Assembly (NCBI RefSeq): GCF_963576675.1
Contig: NC_088911.1
Coordinates: forward strand, 92,099,256-92,163,255
Direction of reading: 5' to 3'
DNA length: 64,000 nt
DNA from: Euphorbia lathyris
Lineage: Eukaryota > Streptophyta > Magnoliopsida > Malpighiales > Euphorbiaceae
A program made the translations under genes and the position numbers. Below the pieces are notes generated by a model that saw only the letters and a list, made by a program, of their open reading frames with translations, ran no database searches and had not been told where the DNA came from. Below, one piece after another: positions 9,650-21,465 of the stretch (its first letter is position 1; each line of letters begins with the position of its first letter).

Positions 9650-10246
9650 TTTTGAAGGTTTTGAAGTTTTTAGAGAGAAGAACGTTTGATTTTAGGAGAT
9701 TACAGGTGTAAGGGATGAAGAGTGGGGATTCTTCCACTTTATACAAATCTGCGACGACCCTTAATCATTAACTAGCCGTTTCTACCTAGGGAGGTTCAAC
9801 TGACACAAATTCTGTCAATTATGACATCTTCGGTGCATGGGATTTTCCATTAATGTGCGTCTTCCCAAGGTGTCAGAGGTTTACACGTGTAGGTTTACTT
9901 TATGCGAGTGGGTTTTTTACTAGGTTTTACTAGAATTCGAAACATCCTAGATATTGAGTGCCTAACTTTTGTGAAGATTATTTCTCTATCTCAACATACG
10001 TCACTCACTCAGCATGTGCATTCACTCAGCATGGAGTGATTACTCAATATGTTTATCTACTCAGTATAGGATGTTTACTCAGCTTTTATGCCTACTCAGT
10101 ATCATCACTCAATATATATGTCAATTCAGCATAGGGTGGCTTTTTCATTTTCAAGCTTAGTAAGAAGTAGATATTTTACTCAACATGGCATTTGCACAAT
10201 TATTCAAAGTTCAACTCATGTGACAATCTATTCAATACAGATTTAG
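9650..10246 (-). other. Spacer between pol and ORF3 in Copia A
   Basis: No gene is visible. It holds the ORF3 promoter and leader (9650-9743) and, at about 9995-10140, around ten copies of an ACTCAGCAT-like motif. The matching spacer in copy C is enriched in the same motif in inverted sense. Confidence 0.6.
9738..9743 (-). promoter_or_regulatory. Internal TATA box before ORF3 in Copia A
   Basis: Minus-sense TTGTATAAAGTGG is 94 bp upstream of the ORF3 ATG. The leader after it is rich in A and CT. Copy C has a TATA box at the matching place, which argues for a real internal promoter. Confidence 0.55.
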
Positions 10247-13200
10247 TTAGAGTGGATTTGACATACCAATTGCTTCCCTTAGTGTGTTGAATTGTTCTCG
10301 TGCTAAGGGCTTTGTGAAGATATCTGCAAGCTGGTCATTTGTTGGCATGTAGGTCAGCTTGATCTCATCTTTTAGTACATGGTCTCTGATGAAGTGATGC
10401 CTTATGCTAACATGCTTCATCCTGCTGTGTTGGACTAGATTTTTAGATAGATAAATGGCACTTTTATTGTCGCATTTGATCTCTATTGTCTTTGTTTTGA
10501 CTCCGTAATCCTCAAGCTGTTGCTTTATCCATAGGACTTGTGCAACACAGCTTCCACAGCCACGTACTCAGCTTCAGTTGTAGACAGAGCTACGGATGAT
10601 TGCTTCTTACTGAACCACGATACTAGACAGATTCCGAGGAAATGACATCCTCCCGAAGTACTTTTTCGTTCTAGCTTATCTCGTCCGTAGTCAGCATCAG
10701 TATATCCAATGAGTGTGAAATCATTTGAGGTTGGATACCATAGACCTGCATCAACTGAGCTTTGCAAGTATCTAAAAATTCTTTTTACAGCAGTTAGATG
10801 AGATTCCCTGGGGTCAGCTTGATATCTAGCACAATAGCATACTGAGTATTGAATATCTGGTCTACTAGCAGTGAGATAGAGTAATGAACCTATCATACCT
10901 CGATAGAGTTTACTATCAACTGACTTACTCTTTTCATCCTTCCATAGGACAGTATCAGTACCCATGGGAGTTGATATTGGTTTGCAATCTACCATGCTGA
11001 ATTTCTTTAACATTTCCTTGGTGTACTTAGACTGACTTATAAAGATGCCATTCTTTTCTTGCTTGATTTGAAGTCCAAGGAAGAAGTTGAGTTCACCCAT
11101 CATGGACATTTCGAACTCAGTTTGCATCTGTTGGCTAAATTCTTTGCACAAGGATTCGTCAGTAGCACCAAAAATTATATCATCAACATATATCTGCGCA
11201 AGTAGGGTATGTTTACCCTTTTTCTTAATAAACAAGGTTGTGTCAGCTGTTAGACGAGGTGCCGCAGCCTAATCTCCCGGGCGGACCGGGGGGTGGACAA
11301 CCTCATGGCGACGTAAGCGGTGATTGGCGTCTAAAGCAACCAATCGCGGAATCAAGCTGCTCGGCAGGACCGGAGCTCGGAGATATGGAAGAGTCGCCAC
11401 CCACGAATGGGAAAATGAACACCGATCCCTTGCGGGAGACCGGTGTGGGTTCGGAAAACTTAGGTACGAGCCGAGAAGGCTAGCTCCTTTCCGGAGAAAG
11501 GCTACTAGGCACCCCGACATCGCCCGGTTATGAACCACCGGCCTCCTACTCAGCATGTTAGGCGATAACGGACTAATCGTATACTTCTTTAAGTTTAAAA
11601 TTCATTTGAAACCCTTTTCTTTCTCTTTTTAGAAACCGTTTTGAGCATATGATATTGAAAAGCCACATCAGTAAAGAATCACCCATTTATGTTTATACAT
11701 ACACAGAGAGGGGGAAGAAAGAAGTGATTTATTTACAACCGTATTAAACGTTATGTTGTGTGTTTATTCTACTCTAACTTATTTCCCCAAAGCGGATTTA
11801 TTTACATGGTTCGCACCTTAATCGCCGTTGGAACGATTAGGGTGCGTTTTAAAACCCCGTTTGATGAAGTTTACCCGAATCGCCGTTGGAACGACTCGAG
11901 TATTTGAAAACGTTTGAGATGAAAACCTTTTAATGAGAAAACATGGTTAAACATACAAGTCAATTTTATTTTGTACAAATTCTTTAAGAAAATGATTCAA
12001 AAATTCTATTATTCATGAAGAAAACGATTTTATTTACAATGTTCGCTTAATCCGTCGTTGGAACGGACTAAGGTTTTAAGAAACGATTTGAAATGTTAAC
12101 AAGAATGACTCTATTTATTTACATTAGAAATCTAAAAAACTCATTAATTTAAATAGTTGAATTGAAAACTCTCTTTTTGTGATTTATTTTCCCCTTTTTA
12201 TTTAATGTACTCTTTACCCATTGTAATTACAATAATAACCACATTTAAGCCCAAAATTAATTTTTCAAAGTGAATCCCATTAGAAACATGGACTCATAAA
12301 TGGCCAAAAGAGATAAAGAAAATAATATAGATATATATTTACACATTTTAGCCCAAAAGACATAAAATAAGAGTAAAAGAAAGTATACTATCTAATACAT
12401 ATATAAGAAAGAGTAATGAAAATAACATATTTATACTTTAAATATATGAAAATAGTAGATGAAATTCAAAAATAAGAAAATAGCATTTATCACTCAAAAT
12501 AACTCTATTTATCAATAATTAACATAACCCAAATATACTCCGAAACTATATATATATACATAACAAATATAATCTTAATGTCAAAAAGACTATATGTTTA
12601 TCCCCTAATATCTACTAATTGTCTCACAAAATACCCAAGTAAATAACGTTTAAAATAGATTTTAATGTGACTTAAACAAATAATAATAAAAAAAGAGAAA
12701 ATAATACATACATATATAAAAATAAAATGGAACACCACTCTTCTAAAATAATTATATATGTTAAAATTCTAAAACAATTTGAAAATCATATATTACATAA
12801 TTATATATATATATACTAAGGATTAAAAGTCTAAAAGTTAAGAAAAGGGGACCGAAATGGCATTTTTTACATTTTGGCAGATTTACCGACGGAAAATCCG
12901 TCGGTAAACAGCCTTTAGTGACAGAATTGGCAAATTACAGCAGCGCTCCAACATTTTCCAGATTTGTTCAAAAGCATTAAATTAAATCTAATTCAATCGT
13001 TTTGGACTTCCGAACTACCAAAGATGGATCATAGTCGAAAACGGAAGTTCCTAAAACGATGTTTTTGTTTTAAAACGTTATTTGGAAACCTCTTTCAAAT
13101 AAAAAAACTTATAATTACAACATTTTCGATACCCGAACTACCTTTTTATCGGATCACGGTTCGTATTGGGATATCCAAAACGAGGTTTTTATTTTAAAAT

Positions 13201-16200
13201 AAAATCGAATTTTATTTAACACGAAACGAAAATTAAATAAATACGCTAACTAAATAAAACGTGACAAAATAAATAAATGATTAAAGGAATAAAAACTATA
13301 GCATAAAAAATAAATAGAAGGGGAGAAATAAATTAAATAAAATAAAGAGTCTAGTCCTCGGATAATACCTTTGATTCGGTATCTGACAGTCGAAGCCGAT
13401 TGATTCCACGAACCGCGAGCTCCCGATTTTAATAAAAATTTAGTAAAAATTGAACTTAGGAAATTTGGGAATTTTTGAGAAAAAAAATATTTTTCTCAAA
13501 AAAATCCACACTCTCTCTCTCTAAAAATGTTTAGAGTGAGAAAGTTTCCCCCCCCAAAAAATCCTCCTCCTTTACCTTGGGATCCGTGCCCTTATATAGG
13601 GAAACGGATCCCGGAACAATGGGCGACGCCCAAAAAATTTTGGGCGTCGCCCATTGTGGTTGGGCGGCCGCCCAACAATGTTGGGCGATCGCCCAACGGC
13701 GTTGGGCGAGCGCCCAACGCGAGGTTGGGCGCCCGCGCCCAACCCTCGTCGGGCGTCCGCCCGACGTGGTTGGGTGCCCGCCCGGCGACCCTCGGGACGT
13801 GCCCCGCGCCGTCGGATGCGTGCACTCCGTGCACTCCGTGGCCGCCGAGCGCGCGTTCCGTGCAGTCAGACGCTCGCACGTCGCGGCCGCCGAACGCGCA
13901 CCTCGCGCTGCCAGGCACGTGTGCTCAACGGCCCACGAGGGCGCGCACCGCCAGCGGTCCCAGGCATTGCTCGGACGTCGAGAGCGTGCCACTCGCGGTG
14001 CGTCCGACGGACGCCGCACGCACGTCTCGAGCCGTCAAGCGGGCGTTCGACCATCGTCGTCCGCGTGTGGGATGCCGTTGCGTGCCCACGCCGTGCCGTT
14101 AATTTTCCTCAGTTTATTATTCTTTATATATTTTTCAAAACTTCCGGAATCAATCGCTTCGACCGTCTTGTTTCAGGTTTTCGTCACAGGTCCTCCGACT
14201 CGGTGTCTACATCAGCTTTTCCCCTGACATAGTTCCTGGTCAGCAGGAAGTTGGTCAACCTCTCATACCAAGCTCTTGGAGCTTGCTTTAGGCCGTACAG
14301 GGTCTTTTTGAGTTTATAAACGTGGTTTGGAAATTTTGAATCTTCAAACCCAGGAGGTTGATTAACATATACCTCTTCGTTTATAAAGCCATTAAGAAAC
14401 GCACTTTTTACATCCATTTGGTATAGTTTAAAATTCATATAACTAGCATAGGCACACAATATACGTATAGTTTCTAATCTAGCAACAGGAGCAAATGTTT
14501 CTCCATAGTCTATACCCTCTTGCTGACTATAGCCTTGGGCTACAAGTCGAGCTTTGTTTCTAATCACATTTCCATGCTCATCTAGCTTATTTCTAAAGAC
14601 CCATTTGGTTCCTATGGGCTTTTGATTCCTAGGTTTAGGTACTAAATCCCATACCTCATTTCTGGTGAATTGGTCAAGCTCTTCTTGCATAGCATTGATC
14701 CAATATTCATCTTGCTCAGCATCAGCAAAGTTCTTTGGCTCATGTATTGAGACGAATGCAACATTGCTGAGGTATTTTCTAAGTTGATCTCTGGTCATTA
14801 ATTTGTTGTTGGCGGCATCAAGAATAGCTTGTTCTGTATGTCCTCTTGGGATCTTTATTTCCTTGGGCAGTGTTGAGTCGTTTAGAAGAGGTGTTTCTAC
14901 AATCTCTACAGGAATAAATTGGTCAGCAAATGATATTTCAATTTCTTGCTTACCTTGAGTCAGCTCCTGTATAGATGACACAGAGGCTTCTAGTTGATCA
15001 GCGGAGGCTAAGCCTGGTTCATCTTCTTCAGGCTGAGCTGACTTACCTGTAGGGTCAGTTTCATCGAACTCAACATGTACAGACTCTTCTACAACCTGAG
15101 TTCTTTTATTAAATACTCTATATGCTTTACTGTTTGTTGAGTACCCTAAAAAGATCGCCTCATCAGCTTTAGCATTAAATTTAGCAAGGTTGTCTTTTGT
15201 GTTAAGTATAAAGCATTTACACCCAAAGGCACGAAAGTATCCAATGTTGGGCTTTCATCCTTTTCAAAGCTCATATGAGGTTTTCTTAAGTATAGGTCTA
15301 ACTAGAGCCCTATTCAGTATGTAACATGCCGTGTGAACAGCTTCACCCCAGAAGTACTTTGGAAGCCTATTTTCAATCAGCATTGTCCTAGCTATTTCGA
15401 CAATGGTTCTATTTTTCCTTTCAACGACCCCATTCTATTGAGGTGTTCTAGGAGCAGAGAAGTTGTGGTCAATACCACTGGTTTCACAGAATTCATCAAA
15501 CTGTTGGTTTTTGAATTCACCACCATTGTCGCTTCTAATGTGAGCTACTCTTAGGTCTTTGTCATTTTCAAGCTTTTTTTTATCATTGTGGTAAACATCT
15601 CAAAAGTTTCATCCTTGCTACTCAGCAAGATGATCCAAGTGTACCGAGAGAAATCATCTACAATAACCAAGGAAAATTTCTTACCTCCCAAGCTGAGTGG
15701 CTGGATAGGTCCGAAAAGATCCAAGTGTAGTAATTCCAATGGTCTTTTGGTTGAGACGATATTTTTGCTATGAAATGATTTTTTAGTTTGTTTACCTTGC
15801 TGACAAGCTTTACATAGTTGATCTTTTTCAAACTTTAATTTGGGTAATCCCTCAACTAATTGCTTTCTAGCTAATTTGGCAAGAAGGTCCATGCTGACAT
15901 GCCCAAGTCTTCTATGCCATAGCCAGGAGTTGTCCTCTTTAGACACTAAGCATATGTTTTTTGAAAACTGTTTTTCTAAGTTTAACATATATACATTTTC
16001 TACACGAGGGGCAGTTAAAATCAATTCATTTGTATTTCCCTCGAGTATTTGACACTTAGTGTCATTAAATACAACCTTTCTGCCGCTCTTGCAAAGCTGA
16101 GCTACACTCAGCAGATTGTATTTGAGACCTTTAACTAAAGAGACGGACTCAATGGTTGGGTTACCTCTGATAGTACCTGAGCCGGCTATCTTACCCTTCT

Positions 16201-16343
16201 TGTTGTCTCCAAAGCTTACACTTACCACCTCGTTTAAGCTCTAGTGTGATGAACTGAGTTTCATCACCTGTCATATGCCTTGAGCATGCACTGTCTATAT
16301 ACCATAGTTTTGACTTCTCCACGCATGTCAAGCTGACCTACAG
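10247..16343 (-). pseudogene. pol: pol of Copia A, disrupted
   Basis: The order on the minus strand is protease remnant, integrase (HRRLGHVSMDLL and CKACQQGK zinc site, DLFGP, DDFSRYTW), reverse transcriptase ([45 protein letters not shown]) and RNase H ([17 protein letters not shown]), with the stop at 10249-10247. Lesions: the start ATG of other copies is CTG and the next codon is TAG; there are frameshifts near 16225, 15570 and 10547; stops lie at 15437-15435 and 15257-15255; and a 2.96-kb solo LTR separates the two reverse transcriptase halves at 11248-14211. Protease starts just after gag in the same frame. Confidence 0.85.
11248..14211 (-). mobile_element. Solo LTR G2 of the Tat-type family, inserted in pol of A
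   Basis: It runs from TGTTAGACG to GTGTCTACA and is flanked on both sides by TCAGC (11243-11247 and 14212-14216), a perfect 5-bp target duplication. Its content matches 2079-4957 in inverse orientation: GC-rich palindromes (13620-13790), TATA (13592-13599), the AT-rich core, hairpins and the conserved 300-bp end. No internal region is present, so it is an LTR-LTR recombination product. It is more diverged from the G1 LTR in the AT-rich part than in the end block, so the two came from different parents. Confidence 0.9.
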
Positions 16344-16349
16344 TTTAAA

Positions 16350-18143
16350 CTATTCATTTTTAGGTACCCAATTCCTTTTGGGTCCTTTCTTGTTAGTATA
16401 AACAGGTGCAAAATCATATTTTAACTTGTGACGACATACTTTTACAGTGTGGCCTGACTTACCACAGAAATCACAAAAAGGTACCCTTTGTGGGTTGAAC
16501 TGAGTGTGGTCAGCATTATTGTGTTTTGCATGCCAACATACTTTCGTGGTATGCCCTTTTCTTCCGCAGAAGTCACATTGGACAAGCCGCTTGTTATGCC
16601 AACACACATCCTTTGTGTGCCCCCTTTTTCCACAACACTCACATTGAGTGAATTGCTTATGCTGACTAGTATTTGCGTACTCAACTTGGGGTTTATTTCT
16701 ATTTGAGCCCTTCCCTTGACTCTGTAACATTGTGATATCCTTTCTAAGTTTCTTTGACTCAGATTGGACCTCCGTGACAAACTTATGTAAGATTTGCATG
16801 TTGGTATGCAAGTCAGAGTTGTCCTGGAGAAGATATCGGAGGTCACTCAGCTTGACCTCTTCAATCTCATCACATCGCCTGCTGAGTGCCTTAATCTTTT
16901 TGTTACACTTTTTGGTTAGTGTATATAAGTCACTCAGGGCATTTACCATTTCGTTTCTAAGTAAAAGTAAGGATGTTACCTCATTGCTGTGATCCTCCTA
17001 GTCAGTTTCATCAGAAAGCTCAGCTTGCTCAGATTGGGATTGGTCAGCTCCATCATCTGCCATAAAACATATGTTGGCTATTTCATTTTGCTCAGCTTCA
17101 GATGATGTTGACTCTTCACTGTCACTCCATGTGGCTACCATAGCCTTTTTGCTTCCCTTCTTCTCTTTCTTGAGGTTGGGACAGCTTGACTTGATGTGCC
17201 CAGTTTGATGACACTCAAAACATGTGACAGACTTCGAGCTGTCCTTCTTGTACTTATCACTTGACTCAGCTTTATACTTATCACTTCTTCTAAATGACCT
17301 TTTACCGTTTCTATCATTTCTTCTGAACAGCTTTTTCATCTTTCTGGTGAACATGGCCAATTCCTCATCATCAGTTGACTCCGCTTCAGTTGAGTCAGCT
17401 TTCATGACAAGTGACTTTTGTTTCTTATCTTCTGATTTTTCTTTCTCTTTGGCTTCAAAGTTTTTCATAGAGATTTCATGGGTCAGCAGGGATCCGATCA
17501 GCTCATCATATTTGTAGGTAGTCAAGTCTTGGGCTTCTTCTACAGCTGTCTTCTTTGCTTGCCAGCTCTTGGGCAGACTTCGCAGGATTTTCTTTACCTG
17601 TTCTTCTTCAGTGAAGTTCTTTCCAAGCCTTTTTAGCTCATTTATAATGTTTGTGAACCTTGCGTTCATTTCTGAGATGTCTTCATTCTCCTTCATCTCA
17701 AACAGCTCGTAGAATCTCATATGTTGATTGACTTTAGACTCATTAACTTTGCTTGTGCCTTCATAGGTTACTTCAAGCTTCTTCCAAATCTCCTGTGCTG
17801 ACTCACAACCTGAAATCTTATTGTATTCTGCAGCATCTAATGCACAGTCAAGCATGTTTATAGCCGAAGCATTATTTTGTAGTTTTCTAAGATCATCCTC
17901 TGTCCACTCAGCCTCACTTTTAACAATTTTCTCATTGTTAACAGTTTTGTATGGCACATGTGGACCTTGAACAATTGCAAGCCATGCACTCATGTTTGTG
18001 GCTTGTATAAAGTTCTTCATCCTATTCTTCCAGAAGGTGTAGTTTGACCCAAAGAATAGGGGAGGTCTAGTGATTGATAATCCCTCAGGGAGTATCTGTG
18101 TTGTTTGGTTTCCTGGAAGGAAACGAGTGCTATTCTCACCCAT
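16350..18143 (-). pseudogene. gag: gag of Copia A (598 codons, one in-frame TAG)
   Basis: One frame runs from ATG 18143 to TAG at 16352-16350, interrupted only by TAG at 17000-16998 where copy B has CAG (Gln). The N-terminal half is the Sirevirus/Opie-type gag core (SRPPLFFGSNYTFWKNRMKNFI region, then the UBN2-like helices). Four CCHC knuckles follow: CFECHQTGHIKSSC, CECCGKRGHTKDVC, CDFCGRKGHTTKVC and CDFCGKSGHTVKVC. An acidic Ser-rich linker and a Leu-rich helical stretch separate knuckle 1 from knuckles 2-4. The stop is followed after TTTAAA by pol in the same frame. Confidence 0.85.
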
Positions 18144-18191
18144 TTTTAGGGATCAGCTCAAGATTGTTAAATCTTTGAGTAGTGAGCTTAA

Positions 18192-18203
18192 GCTCTGATA
18201 CCA
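18192..18203 (-). other. Primer binding site of Copia A
   Basis: Minus-sense TGGTATCAGAGC, complementary to the 3' end of initiator methionine tRNA, lies two bases inside the 5' LTR. Confidence 0.9.
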
Positions 18204-18205
18204 CT

Positions 18206-19613
18206 TGTTGGTCCCTGGTAATTAGTTCCAAAGGGGGGGGGTTAGGAACTAATATAACTTTTTTGCGTTTAATTAAGCTGACTGAAGGTTGTTTTGAGAG
18301 TTTATTAACTTAGCCTTTGGTCAGCTTGGTGAGATATGTTTCAGGACAGCTTTAGTCAGATGTTGACCAAAGTTGTTTTCTTGTGAGTTAAGAATTGACA
18401 CTCTTGGAGGTCAGCTTCTAACTCAGCACCACTTATTTACTCAAGATCAGCTTAGGCATTTTATATGCTGAGTAAATAAAGCAAACAACACATGCAATTA
18501 TAAGAGAGAGTTTAGAGATTACTCAGTATCACTTATCCTGGTTTGGCATCTCTACCTACGTCCAGTCCCCAGAGTCCTCCGGGCTTTTTGAATCCAATAC
18601 TGAGCTCTTTAAAGGTAGAGCACAAACCGATTACAAGGCAGTTGAATATGCAAGAGTACCTTCCTCTATTCGTCTACTCAACTCCTACTAAGTGCTACAA
18701 CCCAGCACCTAGATTTCTCTACCACTGAAATGCTTACAACCAAGCACTCAGCTTAACACTCTCAATATTCCTATTGATCACAAACTTGTTCTCTTTGAAC
18801 TAAAGAACACTTTAGATGATTACAAGTCAATCTAGCATTTACACAGAGAATAGAAAGGTTGGTGTAAGATCTTTTTGTATTTGAGTGCTTTCAAGACTTT
18901 CTCTCTTTGTATTTTTCTCTTGATGCTTCAGTGATATTTCCAGTTTTTCAATTGTCCTTTTATAGAAGGAAATCTGTAGTTTTGATTCGTTTGAAATGTC
19001 TTGATCGTTAATGTCAAAACGGCTCTTTTGGGGAACAATTTCTGGATAGCTTCAGACTGCACCGCCATTCCTTTTCTCTGTTTTCTTCAGGCGTCAGGTT
19101 TGTCTTCTAGCGTCTGGTTTGTCTGTTTGCGTCAGTTGTCTTTTTCCAATAATCCATCGTCCCATGACTCTTGGAATTAGTCTTTTAGGTGTCTTCGAGG
19201 TTCCAATTATTGGTGCAGAAAATTGGCAGACTTCGTCTTTTAGTGAACGGATCCTTCATGCTGTCCTGACTGTTACTCAGCTCCGTTTGTTCTTTTCAAA
19301 TGTTCAACATTCATGCTGAGTTCCTTCAAGGTCAGCTCCGTTCTGTTTAACCGCTCCAATAGAAGTCTTCAACTTTAGTCAGCTTCGTTTTTCTTCTGAA
19401 TTTTAACTCCACTCAGTTTCTATTCTGTCATGCTGAGTTCCATTCTACTCAGCTTCGTTCGTGCTGACTTTTGTCCTGTTTTTACTTTATATATTTTTGC
19501 ACTCAATATTTAACAAACATATTAGTACAATTAAATCAAAGCATCTAAATTTAATTGTCTCTTAATCATGGATGATTTTGTCAAATCAAAATCTTGTGGA
19601 AAAGTGTTTCAAT
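18206..19613 (-). repeat. 5' LTR of Copia A
   Basis: It begins at the left with TGTTGGTCCC and ends at the right with GTGTTTCAATA, where CAACA is expected, so one terminal base is mutated. The minus-sense promoter TATAAAAGG is at about 18956-18964. A poly-G tract lies near 18230. To the right, B reverse transcriptase sequence starts at once. Confidence 0.85.
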
Positions 19614-21459
19614 AGGTTTCACCATAATCAATGCCCTCTTGCTGACTATAGCCTTAGGCTACAAGTCGAGCTTTGTTCCTGATTACATTTCCATGCTCAT
19701 CTAGTTTGTTTCTAAAAACCCACTTAGTTCCTATGGATTTTTTATTCCTAGGTTTAGGTACTAAATCCTATACCTCATTTCTCGTGAATTGGTCAAGCTC
19801 TTCTTGCATAGCATTGATCCAATACTCATCATGCTCAGCATCAGCAAAGTTCTTTGGTTCATGAACTGATACGAAAGCAACGTTTCAAAGGAATTTCCTA
19901 AGCTGGTCTCTAGTCATTACTTTGTTGTTGGCATCATCAAGGATGGACTCTTCTGAATGTCCTCTTGGAATTTTTATCTCCTTGGCTAATGTTGAGTTGT
20001 TTGGAACAGGTGTTTCTACAATCTCTACAGGGACAGATTGGTCAGCAAAGGTAATTTCAGTTTCGATTTTACCTTTGGCCAGCTCTTGTGCTGATGGCTC
20101 AGCAGCTCCACTTTGGTCAGTATGAGCTGAGTTTGGCTCGTCCTCCATGGGTTGGGTTGTCTTACCTGCAGGGTCAGTTTCATCGAAATCTACATGGACT
20201 GACTCTTCTACAACTTGGGTTCTTTTATTATAAATTCTATATGCTTTGCTGTTTGTTGAGTACCCTAAAAAGATTGCTTCGTCAGCTTTGGCATCAAACT
20301 TTGCCAAATTATCCTTAGTGTTGAGTATAAAACATTTACACCCAAAGGCACGAAAGTATCCAATATTGGGCTTTCGTCATTTCCAAAGTTCATAAGGAGT
20401 TTTTTTTAATATAGGTCTTACTAAGGCCCTATTCAATATGTAACATGCTGTATTGACAGCTTCTCCCCAAAAATACTTTGGAAGCCTATTTTCACTCAGC
20501 ATTGTCCTAGCAATTTCTACTATTGTCCTATTCTTCCTTTCAATAACTCCATTCTGTTGAGGAGTTCTAGGGGCAGAGAAATTGTGGTCAATACCATTAG
20601 TTTCACAGAATTCATCAAACAATTGGTTTTTGAATTCTCCACCATTATCACTTCTAATGTGAGCTACTCTTAGGTTTTTGTCATTTTCAAGCTTTTTCAC
20701 TAATGTAGTAAACATCTCAAATGTCTCATCTTTGCTGCTCATCAAGATGACCCAAGTATACCTAGAGAAATCATCTACAATAACTAAGGAAAATTTCTTA
20801 CCTCCCATGCTGAGTGGCTGGATAGGTCCGAAAAGATCCAAATGTAGTAATTCCAATGATCTTTTGGTTGAGACAACCTTTTTGCTATGAAAAGATTTTT
20901 TGGTTTGTTTACCTTGCTGACAAGCATTACAAAGTTGATCTTTTTCATACTTTAATTTGGGTAATCCCTCAACTAATTGCTTTCTAGCTAGTTTGGCAAG
21001 GAGGTCCATGCTGACATGCCCAAGTCTCCTATGCCATAGCCAGGAGTTTTCCTCTTTAGATACTAAGCATATATTATTTGAAAATTGTTTTTCTAGACTC
21101 AACATATAAACATTTTCTACACGAGGGGCTGTTAAAATCAAATCGTTTGTTTTTCCCTCGAGTATTTGACATTGAGTATCATCAAATACAACCTTTCTTC
21201 CACTCTTGCAAAGCTGAGCTACACTTAGAAGATTATATTTGAGACCCTTAACTAAGGAGACTGACTCAATTCTGGGATTACCTCCGATAGTTCCTGAGCC
21301 AACTATCTTACCCTTCTTGTTGTCTCCAAAGCTTACACTACCTCCTCGTTTAAGCTCTAGTGTGATGAACTGAGTTTCATCACCTGTCATATGTCTTGAG
21401 CATGCGCTGTCTATGTACCAAAGTTTTAACTTCTCCACGCATGTCAAGCTGACCTGCAT
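19614..21459 (-). pseudogene. pol: pol of Copia B, protease to start of reverse transcriptase
   Basis: ATG is at 21459-21457, nine bases after the gag stop codon and in the same frame. Protease (WYIDSACSRHMTGD), integrase zinc site (HRRLGHVSMDLL, CNACQQGK), catalytic core (HLDLFGP, DNGGEF, ERKNRT) and the Copia-type GYSTNSKAY stretch follow without frameshift. In-frame stops occur at 20379-20377 (TGA), 19887-19885 (TGA), near 19770 (TAG at a conserved Trp) and near 19654 (TAA at a Gln). The frame ends at the insertion of A. Confidence 0.85.
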
Positions 21460-21465
21460 TTTAAA

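Larger units (their letters stand above)
4958..19613 (-). mobile_element. Copia element A (Sirevirus-like), minus strand, full structure with nested insertions
   Basis: On the minus strand the order is 5' LTR (18206-19613), tRNA-Met-type primer site, gag, pol, internal promoter, ORF3, purine tracts and 3' LTR (4958-6356). The gag type (UBN2-like core with DxxEYNKISGCESAQEIWKKLEVTYEG features) and the extra gene after pol point to the Sirevirus lineage. A solo Tat LTR splits pol and G1 cuts the 3' LTR. By eye the LTRs differ by roughly 1-1.5 percent, so A is young. A is inserted in the reverse transcriptase of element B: B sequence resumes at 19614 and its other half lies left of the window. 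Confidence 0.85.
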
